Program-made: the position numbers and the translations under genes | Notes under the pieces: generated by a model | Told to the model about the DNA's origin: nothing | Seen by the model: only the letters and a program-made list of their open reading frames with translations | The model's database searches: none | NCBI GenBank assembly: GCA_049663805.1 | Contig: JBATEB010000174.1 | Span: forward strand, 1-5,437 | Length of the DNA: 5,437 nucleotides | Source of the DNA: VBDM01 sp049663805 | Lineage (GTDB): Bacteria > Pseudomonadota > Gammaproteobacteria > Burkholderiales > SG8-39 | Direction: 5' to 3' | Shown here: one piece after another, positions 1 to 5,437 of the stretch | How positions within the stretch are numbered: the first letter of the stretch is position 1 | How the letters are laid out: the number at the start of each line of letters is the position of its first letter

Positions 1-590
1 AGTTCCTCCGCCTCGGGGGGCTCGTGCAGCACCCCCGGGCTCCGGGCGGCATGCGCAAACAGCGCCGCGTACGCCGCACGCCGCTCTTCGGGCGAGCGCC
101 CGAGCGCACAGTAGTGCGGGTGCGGCGTGAGGAGCGCACTGTCCTCCCCGAGCGCGTTGGCGCGGTAGCTCGACCAGGGATAGGCGCCCGGATGCGCCGC
201 GATCCCCGCGCGCACCGGGTTCTCCTCGATGTAGCGCATGCAGGCGAGCAGGTGCCGGCGCGCGTGGACCGGCGTCGCGTCGTAGGGCTCCTCCCACAGC
301 GCGTCCGCGTGACCGTACTCGGCCGCGAGATAGGCGGCATAGCGTTCGGCGATCGCCGGCATCAGGCGCGCCGGGCCGGCGGCGCGCACGGAAGTGAGGA
401 GCAGGTGCACGTGATTGCCCATGAGCGCCCAGGCGTGCAGCGCGCACCCGGCGCGCGCGGCGCATTCGCGCAGCGCCTCGAGATAGGCGAGCCGGTCGCG
501 CGAAGCGGAAAAGCACCTGGCGCGCGCGCGCCCGCGCTGCACGACGTGCAGTGTGCTGCGGGGCTCTTCCGGACAGGCGAGGCGCGGCAT
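1..590 (-). CDS. REP-associated-type tyrosine transposase (Y1/HUH, IS200-like), C-terminus cut by window edge
   Basis: The visible 196 codons encode a Y1 transposase of the RAYT group, single-strand DNA nickases that use an HUH metal site and one catalytic tyrosine. Seen in the translation: an N-terminal strand ending in VVQRG (residues 16-20), the HUH motif GNHVHLL (58-64, His60 and His62), ALWEEPYDA (97-105), and MRYIEENPVRAGI (118-130), in which Tyr120 is the likely nucleophile. These are followed by YPWSSYRANALG (137-148) and LLTPHPHY (153-160), typical of RAYTs. The ATG at 588-590 is chosen because the protein then begins MPRLA, like many RAYT starts. No strong ribosome site precedes it. 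The reading frame stays open to base 1; family members are usually somewhat longer (about 200-240 residues), so only a short tail is probably missing. All catalytic residues are present, so the visible part looks intact. No flanking REP hairpins are evident on the visible side. Function is by family; activity is not shown. Confidence 0.88.
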   Translation of the reverse strand, partial: MPRLACPEEPRSTLHVVQRGRARARCFSASRDRLAYLEALRECAARAGCALHAWALMGNHVHLLLTSVRAAGPARLMPAIAERYAAYLAAEYGHADALWEEPYDATPVHARRHLLACMRYIEENPVRAGIAAHPGAYPWSSYRANALGEDSALLTPHPHYCALGRSPEERRAAYAALFAHAARSPGVLHEPPEAEE

Positions 591-655
591 GGCGGCGGTT
601 CCGCCAGGAACAACGCCGCGTGCAGCCGCCCAGTTGACCTCGCCCGGCGCCGCGC

Positions 656-1051
656 TCAGAGTCGAATCGCGCCCGGCAACGGCACAGGGTCGTGCGAGAG
701 CGCCACGGCGACGATATAGGCGAACACGAGCTGCGCCGCGAGCCACGCCGCAAGCCGCACAGCGCGGGTCTGCCCGTAGCGCAAGGCCACCATGCCGAGC
801 CCGATGTAGGCGAAGAGGCCCGCGACCTTGGCGGTGAGCCAGGCATGCGTTCCCGGGTACTGCTGCAGGACGAGCGTCATCCAGATCGCCGCGGCGAGGA
901 GCACCGTGTCGTTGACGTGCGGCACCACCCTGACCCAGCGCCGCTCCAGCAGCGGCGAACCGGTGAGCATCCACATCCCGCGCGCGAAAAACAGCACATA
1001 AGAAATCGCTGCCGCGGCGACGTGGATCGTTCTGAGCGCGCCCAGTTCCAT
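656..1051 (-). CDS. SirB2 family integral membrane protein
   Basis: This gene encodes a 131-residue hydrophobic protein that resembles the SirB2 family, small inner-membrane proteins originally linked to invasion-gene regulation in Salmonella and of unknown biochemical role. About four membrane segments can be seen (roughly residues 7-25, 46-63, 73-90 and 98-117). The family-like features are an N-terminal LRTIHVAAAAISY, PHVNDTVLL (44-52) with His45 and Asp48, and WLTAKVAGLFAYIGLG (71-86). The ATG at 1049-1051 is preferred over an upstream in-frame ATG at 1156, because the upstream extension is Arg-rich, unlike the family, and overlaps the preceding YihY-type gene. It starts 10 bases after that gene's stop, and a GGAGAGG (1065-1071 on this strand) lies 13 bases before the ATG, somewhat far but the best ribosome site in the window. 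Cotranscription with the YihY gene is likely. The family call is fairly secure; the function is not known. Confidence 0.85.
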   Translation of the reverse strand: MELGALRTIHVAAAAISYVLFFARGMWMLTGSPLLERRWVRVVPHVNDTVLLAAAIWMTLVLQQYPGTHAWLTAKVAGLFAYIGLGMVALRYGQTRAVRLAAWLAAQLVFAYIVAVALSHDPVPLPGAIRL

Positions 1052-1061
1052 GCGCCGCAGA

Positions 1062-2420
1062 TTACCTCTCCGTCGTCCGGCTTTCGACGGGCGGCACGCC
1101 GGCCATGGCGAGCTCCCGCAGGCTGCTTCCGCGCAGCGATGCGCTCGCCGCCTCATCCAGGCGCGCGAGCAGCCTCTCGACCCCGGCTTCGCGCGGCAGG
1201 ATTCCGGCGCTCATGCCGGGCTCCTCCCCGGCGGCGCGCGCGGCATCGAGCAGGTCCTTCACGCCGATCGTCTCGAAGGAGCGCGCCGGAAGGTAACGCG
1301 GCGGATCGTCCGCGGTTTCGCTGAGGTATCCGGCGCGCTCGATCGCCGCGAGCACGCCTTCGACCGACATCGCGGGGATACCGATGCGGCCGGCGAGCGC
1401 CTCGAGCGTCCACGCCGGGGCGCCGGTGTAGTAGCTCCGGCCGATGAAGGTGGCGACGAGGAGCGCGATCTTTTCCTTTACGCGGTTGCTGAGCCGGAAC
1501 TCGCGTCCGGGTGTGACCAGCAGCGCCGGGTACTGGTGGTAGCAGGCAATGCTGGCGCCGATGAGCACGATCAGCCAGTTGAGGTACAGCCAGATCATCG
1601 AGAAGATCACGATCGCGAACCCGGCGTAGACCGCGGTGTAGCGGGTCGAGCCCACGATGAAGGCGGCGAAGCCCCAGCCGAGCGTCTGCCACAGGATCCC
1701 GGCGACGGTGGCGCCCACCAGCGCCGAACCCAGGCGCACGCGGGTGTTGGGCATGAGCACGTAGACGAAGGCGAAGGCCGCGATCACGAACAGGAAGGGA
1801 AGGAGCTTCGCCGCGAATCCGAACAGCGTGCCCAGGGGCTCGATCGCGATCAACGCCTTGACCGCACTGCTGCCGAAGAAGGCCGCCGTGACCCCCATCG
1901 CCGAGAAAATCAGCAGCGGGCCGATCATGAGCACGCTCAGGTACTGGCTGAAGCGCTGGGCCAGCCGGCGGGCGCTCTTGACGCGCCAGACGAAGTTGAA
2001 GGCGTGCTCGATCTTCTGCAGCAGGGTGATGACCGTATAGACGAGGAGCCCGAGACCGAGCGCGCCGAGCACGCCGACCTTGATGTTGTTGACGAAACCG
2101 ATCACCTGGTCGGCGATCTCCACCCCCTTCGCGCCGAGCGGCGCGAGCAAGGCGAGCAAGGCCGGGCGCACCTGGTTCTGCACGCCGAACCCCTTGAGCA
2201 CCGAAAACGACAGCGCCAGCAGCGGCACCAGCGAAAGCAGCGTGGTGTAGACGAGGCTCATCGCGCGCAACGTCAGCTGGCCCTCGCCGAGGTCGCGCCC
2301 GACCGCATACACCGTGCGCAGCGCGAGCACCAGCCGCCGGCGCAGCGCGGAGGCCGCGCCGAGATCCTCGCCCCAGAGAAGGTCGTGGGAACGCGTGGTG
2401 ATTTGGGTGAGGAGTTTCAT
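1062..2420 (-). CDS. YihY/virulence factor BrkB family membrane protein
   Basis: This gene encodes 452 residues of the YihY/BrkB family, inner-membrane proteins once misnamed ribonuclease BN and without an agreed biochemical function. Six membrane segments are visible (about residues 54-75, 114-135, 162-183, 205-223, 233-257 and 267-291). The family signatures are RAMSLVYTTLLSLVPLL (52-68) near the first segment, LLQKIEHAFNFVWRV (133-147), and YAGFAIVIFSMIWLYLNWL (265-283) in the last. After the membrane core comes a cytoplasmic C-terminal region (about 305-452), as in the long form of the family found in many beta- and gammaproteobacteria. Part of it (about 315-380) looks like a winged helix, with LEALAGRIGIP and VEGVLAAIERAGYLSE. 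Residues 390-452 are Ala/Arg-rich and probably less ordered. The ATG at 2418-2420 gives the usual family start; no clear ribosome site is visible in front of it. It lies 57 bases after the ATP-grasp gene and 10 bases before the SirB2 gene. Confidence 0.93.
   Translation of the reverse strand: MKLLTQITTRSHDLLWGEDLGAASALRRRLVLALRTVYAVGRDLGEGQLTLRAMSLVYTTLLSLVPLLALSFSVLKGFGVQNQVRPALLALLAPLGAKGVEIADQVIGFVNNIKVGVLGALGLGLLVYTVITLLQKIEHAFNFVWRVKSARRLAQRFSQYLSVLMIGPLLIFSAMGVTAAFFGSSAVKALIAIEPLGTLFGFAAKLLPFLFVIAAFAFVYVLMPNTRVRLGSALVGATVAGILWQTLGWGFAAFIVGSTRYTAVYAGFAIVIFSMIWLYLNWLIVLIGASIACYHQYPALLVTPGREFRLSNRVKEKIALLVATFIGRSYYTGAPAWTLEALAGRIGIPAMSVEGVLAAIERAGYLSETADDPPRYLPARSFETIGVKDLLDAARAAGEEPGMSAGILPREAGVERLLARLDEAASASLRGSSLRELAMAGVPPVESRTTER
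1065..1071 (-). promoter_or_regulatory. Probable ribosome binding site of the SirB2 gene
   Basis: GGAGAGG on the minus strand overlaps the last codons of the YihY-type gene and lies 13 bases ahead of the ATG at 1051. The spacing is longer than usual, but it is the only good purine-rich match near any start in the window and supports 1051 over the upstream ATG at 1156. Confidence 0.45.
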
Positions 2421-2477
2421 GGAGCGGGTGTGCGTGCGAGGCGTGACGAAGCAGCTACTCGCGATAGGGCATCGAGG

Positions 2478-3737
2478 TCAAAGGCGCTCGGCTGCGGGTG
2501 CCGCCCTCGCCGGATACTCGGGTCGGATATCGAAGCGCAGCCGGCGATGGGCACTGCGCAGCGCGCGCTCAGCCTCCGCGGGATTCTCCGCCCGCGCGAA
2601 GATGAACCCCAGGTAGCTCGCCCCGTCGGGAGGCGGCGCGACGATGTGCCCGGGCTCCGCCGTGATGCTCACCCCGGTGACGCCGGGTACGGACTGCGCG
2701 TCGGCCAGGCCTTCGAGCCCGTGGTAAATGCCGCGCCGGGGAATCGGGATCATCATGACTCCCGCCGCGCCGCCCTCGCCGGCAAGGGCGATCGGTTCGG
2801 CCACCGCCTGGCGCAAGATCAGCTCCTCCAGGCTCATTCCCAGGGAATGGGTGAGCACCCGAGCGCACAAGCCCCCGATGGAGCGCGCCGCGACCTCCAG
2901 CATCCAGACACCGCGGTCGTTGACCCGCACTTCGGCGTGGACCGGACCGGTCACGAGCCCGGCCAGGCGGCAGGCGCGGGCGACCTCTCGCTGAATCCGG
3001 TCCTGGAGCGCCTGCGGCAGCCGGGACGGCGTGACGTAGATCGTTTCCTCGAATGTGGGCCCGTCCAGGGGATCGGGCTTGTCGAACAGGGCGAGCGTGG
3101 CGAGCTCTCCCTGTTGCAGGAGGCCTTCCAGCGCATGCTCGCGTCCCGGAATGAAGTCCTCGATGACGAGGCCCAGCTCCCGCGCATCCCGGTCGGCCCC
3201 GGACTGGATCGCCCGCACCCAGTTCACCGCGCGCGCGAGCGCCCGGGAATCGTCGGCGCGAATCACCCCGCGGCTCCCCGACAGACGCCGGGCCTTCACC
3301 ACCAAGGGAAACGTCAACTCGGGAACGAGCTTCCGGGGATCGTCACCGTGCGGCAGGTAATGGAATCCGGGACACGGGAATTCCCCTTCCTCGAGCAGCC
3401 GGCGAAACGCCAGCTTGTCGCGCACCCGGCGCACCGCGTCGGCGGGATTCCCCGGCAGGCCGAGGCGCTCCGCCAGCAGCGCCGCGAGCTCGACTCCCGA
3501 GTCGTCCACCGCCAGCACGGCATCCGGGGTGCCGTCGAGCTCCCGCAGAACGGTGTCCGCCGCCTGCGCCGGCCGGTCGAAATGCAGCGCCATCATGGGA
3601 GCCAGGCCCCAGGAGGGGGCCAGTCGGTGGCAGTAGTTGGCCGCCGCCACGATCTCCACGCCGAGCTTCTTCGCCGCCGCGAGAAAATCCTCGTTGCGAT
3701 AGCCGGTGGTGGGCAGCAGCAGCAGGACGCGTTTCAT
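2478..3737 (-). CDS. ATP-grasp ligase with L-amino-acid-ligase-type C-terminus
   Basis: This gene encodes 419 residues with the three-part ATP-grasp fold, an ATP-dependent carboxylate-amine ligase likely acting in the cytoplasm. Seen: an N-terminal Rossmann-like domain beginning MKRVLLLLPTTGYR; DKLAFRRLL (107-115) with Lys108; PLVVKARRLSGSRGV (144-158) with the ATP lysine Lys148 and a Gly/Ser loop; VIEDFIPGREHALEG (191-205) with the adenine-hinge Glu193; VHAEVRV (266-272); and WMLEVAARSIGGL (278-290) with the metal-ligand Glu281. The C-terminal part (about 325-403), with RRGIYHGLEGL, PGVTGV, PDGASYLGFIFARA and an AEAERAL helix, resembles the C-terminal domain of L-amino-acid ligases and carnosine synthase. 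The Asn often following the second metal Glu is Ala283 here. It starts 12 bases after the radical SAM gene, with no ribosome site of its own visible, so translational coupling is probable. The substrate is unknown; peptide-like or amino-acid ligation is inference from the fold. Confidence 0.88.
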   Translation of the reverse strand: MKRVLLLLPTTGYRNEDFLAAAKKLGVEIVAAANYCHRLAPSWGLAPMMALHFDRPAQAADTVLRELDGTPDAVLAVDDSGVELAALLAERLGLPGNPADAVRRVRDKLAFRRLLEEGEFPCPGFHYLPHGDDPRKLVPELTFPLVVKARRLSGSRGVIRADDSRALARAVNWVRAIQSGADRDARELGLVIEDFIPGREHALEGLLQQGELATLALFDKPDPLDGPTFEETIYVTPSRLPQALQDRIQREVARACRLAGLVTGPVHAEVRVNDRGVWMLEVAARSIGGLCARVLTHSLGMSLEELILRQAVAEPIALAGEGGAAGVMMIPIPRRGIYHGLEGLADAQSVPGVTGVSITAEPGHIVAPPPDGASYLGFIFARAENPAEAERALRSAHRRLRFDIRPEYPARAAPAAERL

Positions 3738-3749
3738 GGATCGGCCGGG

Positions 3750-5198
3750 TCAGAAGGACTGGAGCTGCTGCTCGGTGGGCTCGGCGCAGCAGTACCACGC
3801 TTCCGACAGCCGGGGGATCGGCGATCCCAGGTTGCGCGCGAGCTCCGGCGCGGGGCGCCCCGCCGCCTCGTGGGCCATGCGCCAGAGGGCCGCGAACACT
3901 TCGCGGCGCGCGAGACCCCGCTGCTCGCAACGGGCCGCTTCGGCCTGCAACCGCCGCTGCAGGCGGTCGACGCGCGGGTCGTCATGGACCCACGGATAGC
4001 CGAGGAGCGCGGGATCGAAAGCCTGGAGCTTTGCCTCGAAGCCCGGAAGCTGCAGAAGATGGGAGCCTTCGGGGACGAGCAGCCGCAGGGTGAGCTGCAC
4101 CGGGGGCACGCTCTCCACGATTTGCAGTTCCACGAGCCGCTCCAGCAGCGCGAGGGTGCCTTCCAACGTCGTCCAGGGGGTGAAGGCGACGAAGGTCGGG
4201 GCGAGCGCGATGCCGGCTTCGCGGGTGAGCGCCACCGCCCGGTCGAAGTCCCGGCTGCCATGGTTTTTGTCGAGCAAGCGCAGGACGTCGTCGTCCACGG
4301 CTTCGACCGCGGAGGTGACGAACAGGCACCCGCAGCGACGCAACTCGGGCAGCAGCCCGGCGTGATCGATGAGGTGCTGGATCTTGATGGTGGCGTCGAA
4401 GGTGACGCGGGGAAATGCTTCGTGCAGGGCGCGCGCGAGCCTCAAGCCATGGGTGGGACCGTTGAAGAAATCCGGGTCGCCGAAAGAAATATGGGTGGCC
4501 CCTTCCCTCACCTGCTGGCGGATGTCTTGCATCACCACGTCCACCGGAACGATGCGGAACGTTCCCCGGTACACCGGGACCACGGGGCAGTGCCGGCACA
4601 GGTGCTTGCAGCCCCGGCTGCCCTCGGCAAATCCGGCCACGCGGGTCGATCCGTCGGGCAGCACCAGGTGGGCGTAGCGGGCGAGCTTCGGCAGGCCGCC
4701 GCGGTCCGGCGTCACGAACGCGACGCGGCCCAGACTCACGACCGGCTCGCTCTGGGTCGTCGGCGTTGCGCTCGCCGTTCCGCCGGCACGCAGCCGCCGG
4801 CCAAGGGAAACCAGCGCGGGCTCGATCTCCCCGCCGAGCACGGCCCCCACGCCCAGGCTGCGCAGCAGCGCCTCGTTCATCGGGGCGTAGAGCCCGTAGA
4901 CGCACAGGTGCGCGTTCGGAGCGAGCCGTTTGATGCGGGGCAGCGCCTCCAGCGCGATGCGGGTGGCGGTATGCATGCCCACGTAAAGCGCCACCAGGCC
5001 CGCTTCTTCCAGGATTTCGGGATCGAGCTTTTGCAGCGAAAGATCGAGGCAGCTCACCGCGAAGCCCTCGCGCTTGAGCCACGCGGCGGGCTCGGCCAGG
5101 GCGAACGGCTGCCGCCCCAGCTCGTAGGGGTTGATGAGGACGACCTTGAAGGGGCCGGTCGCTCCGGGCGCGGGAAGGGGCGCAAGCTGGGCCGACAT
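3750..5198 (-). CDS. CCAEP-tail radical SAM protein with B12-binding-like N-terminal domain
   Basis: This gene encodes a 482-residue radical SAM enzyme. The N-terminal part (about 17-135, FKVVLINPYELG to ALVSL) looks like the Rossmann domain of B12-binding radical SAM proteins, but the cobalamin-ligating DxHxxG motif is not visible, so cobalamin use is doubtful. The barrel begins with GCKHLCRHCPVVPVYRG (196-212): Cys197, Cys201 and Cys204 should hold the 4Fe-4S cluster that cleaves S-adenosylmethionine. FGDPDFFN (239-246) and SAVEAVDDDVLRLLDKNH (296-313) match later barrel strands. The protein ends AWYCCAEPTEQQLQSF, with a vicinal Cys470-Cys471 pair, both TGC codons (3789-3791 and 3786-3788). 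I recall a family named for this tail, CUAEP/CCAEP, in which some members have selenocysteine; this is a cysteine form. The ATG at 5196-5198 is chosen because the longer frame (to 5276) overlaps the preceding gene and adds an Arg-rich, unconserved-looking leader. The nearest purine run (GAAGG) is 15 bases from the ATG, so its ribosome site is weak. The reaction is not known. Confidence 0.9.
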   Translation of the reverse strand: MSAQLAPLPAPGATGPFKVVLINPYELGRQPFALAEPAAWLKREGFAVSCLDLSLQKLDPEILEEAGLVALYVGMHTATRIALEALPRIKRLAPNAHLCVYGLYAPMNEALLRSLGVGAVLGGEIEPALVSLGRRLRAGGTASATPTTQSEPVVSLGRVAFVTPDRGGLPKLARYAHLVLPDGSTRVAGFAEGSRGCKHLCRHCPVVPVYRGTFRIVPVDVVMQDIRQQVREGATHISFGDPDFFNGPTHGLRLARALHEAFPRVTFDATIKIQHLIDHAGLLPELRRCGCLFVTSAVEAVDDDVLRLLDKNHGSRDFDRAVALTREAGIALAPTFVAFTPWTTLEGTLALLERLVELQIVESVPPVQLTLRLLVPEGSHLLQLPGFEAKLQAFDPALLGYPWVHDDPRVDRLQRRLQAEAARCEQRGLARREVFAALWRMAHEAAGRPAPELARNLGSPIPRLSEAWYCCAEPTEQQLQSF

Positions 5199-5220
5199 GG
5201 AGGGCGGCGAGCGCCTTCGG

Positions 5221-5437
5221 CTATTTGGATTTCGGCCGCTGCTCGAAAGGCGCGGGGCCCGGATCGCGCGACGCACCGGCCTCGTTCAGGCGCTGGAGGT
5301 AGTGCCGCCACATTTCTTCCTGGTGCAGTCCGTAATCGTAGAGCACGTCCCAGGAATAGATGCCGGTGCTGTGGCCGTCGGAAAAGGTGGGCTGAATCGC
5401 GTAGGCGCCGACCGGTTCGAGGCTCGTGATCTCGACC
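5221..5437 (-). CDS. DUF971 (gamma-butyrobetaine-hydroxylase-like N-domain) protein, N-terminus outside window
   Basis: Only the last 71 codons and the TAG stop (5221-5223) are in the window. The translation contains EPVGAYAIQPTFSDGHSTGI followed by YSWDVLYDYG and MWRHYLQRLNEAGASRD. The pattern FSDGH-x-x-GIYSWD-x-LY is the hallmark of stand-alone DUF971 proteins, small cytoplasmic proteins of about 120-130 residues related to the N-terminal domain of gamma-butyrobetaine hydroxylase. No cysteine is present in the visible part. In many betaproteobacteria this gene sits just ahead of ubiquinone genes such as ubiE (from memory); here the next gene, 22 bases on, is the radical SAM gene. The function is unknown. 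The family call rests on a clear motif; the start codon cannot be given. Confidence 0.85.
   Translation of the reverse strand, partial: VEITSLEPVGAYAIQPTFSDGHSTGIYSWDVLYDYGLHQEEMWRHYLQRLNEAGASRDPGPAPFEQRPKSK

Noticed and set aside
594..605. Small inverted repeat GGCGGTTCCGCC just ahead of the transposase start, considered as a terminator or REP element.
   Set aside because: The stem is only 4-5 base pairs, there is no T-run, and no second copy in inverted orientation was seen; GC-rich sequence gives such matches by chance.
2141..2162. Short direct repeat (GGCGAGCAA-like) inside the YihY-type gene.
   Set aside because: It encodes Leu/Ala-rich membrane-proximal sequence and is explained by codon bias.
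2421..2477. 57-base gap between the ATP-grasp and YihY-type genes, checked for a promoter or terminator.
   Set aside because: No convincing -35/-10 pair, hairpin with T-run or operator repeat was seen.
3762..3773. Hairpin GAGCAGCAGCTC shortly after the Cys-Cys codons, considered as a remnant of a selenocysteine insertion element.
   Set aside because: The stem has four pairs with an AGCA loop, cannot be extended, and encodes ordinary Glu-Gln-Gln-Leu; there is no in-frame TGA needing it.
5199..5276. Longer start for the radical SAM gene at 5276, adding 26 residues.
   Set aside because: The extra segment is Arg/Ser-rich, overlaps the end of the DUF971 gene in another frame and has no family-like features.
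1050..5429. A 1459-codon open frame on the plus strand covering most of the window.
   Set aside because: It is the exact codon-for-codon antisense of three convincing minus-strand genes and stays open because they avoid TTA, CTA and TCA. Its translation is rich in Arg, Gly, Gln and His without any domain, and it crosses the gene gaps.

Overview
The window is GC-rich (about two thirds G+C by eye) and densely coded. All supported genes lie on the minus strand, with gaps of 10 to 65 bases. The gene families (DUF971, YihY/BrkB, SirB2 and a REP-associated-type tyrosine transposase) and the codon use suggest a high-GC proteobacterium, most likely a betaproteobacterium. That placement is inference from gene content and was not tested by a search.

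In the direction of transcription (right to left) the layout is as follows. (1) 5437-5221 holds the C-terminal 71 residues of a DUF971 / gamma-butyrobetaine-hydroxylase-like N-domain protein, whose start lies outside the window. (2) 5198-3750 encodes a 482-residue radical SAM protein with an N-terminal B12-binding-like Rossmann domain, a C-x3-C-x2-C cluster motif, and a C-terminal Cys-Cys-Ala-Glu-Pro tail. (3) 3737-2478 encodes a 419-residue ATP-grasp ligase with an L-amino-acid-ligase-type C-terminus. (4) 2420-1062 encodes a YihY/BrkB family membrane protein with a cytoplasmic C-terminal domain. (5) 1051-656 encodes a SirB2 family membrane protein. (6) 590-1 encodes a Y1 (HUH) tyrosine transposase of the RAYT type, whose C-terminus is cut by the window edge.

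The most interesting part is the radical SAM / ATP-grasp pair (2478-5198), separated by only 12 bases. The 'CCAEP' tail matches a family that, as I recall, carries selenocysteine in some members (CUAEP) and cysteine in others (CCAEP). I know of no established reaction for it. A radical SAM enzyme next to an amino-acid-ligase-like ATP-grasp enzyme suggests a short pathway that modifies a small molecule or amino acid and then ligates it. The substrate cannot be read from the sequence. The YihY and SirB2 genes downstream look like ordinary envelope genes that may share the transcript, and the transposase is a mobile-element-derived gene at the end.

No RNA gene, CRISPR array, clear promoter, riboswitch or strong terminator was seen. 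No stretch longer than 65 bases lacks a gene. A very long plus-strand open frame (1050-5429) is a codon-for-codon antisense shadow of genes 2-4 and is not annotated.
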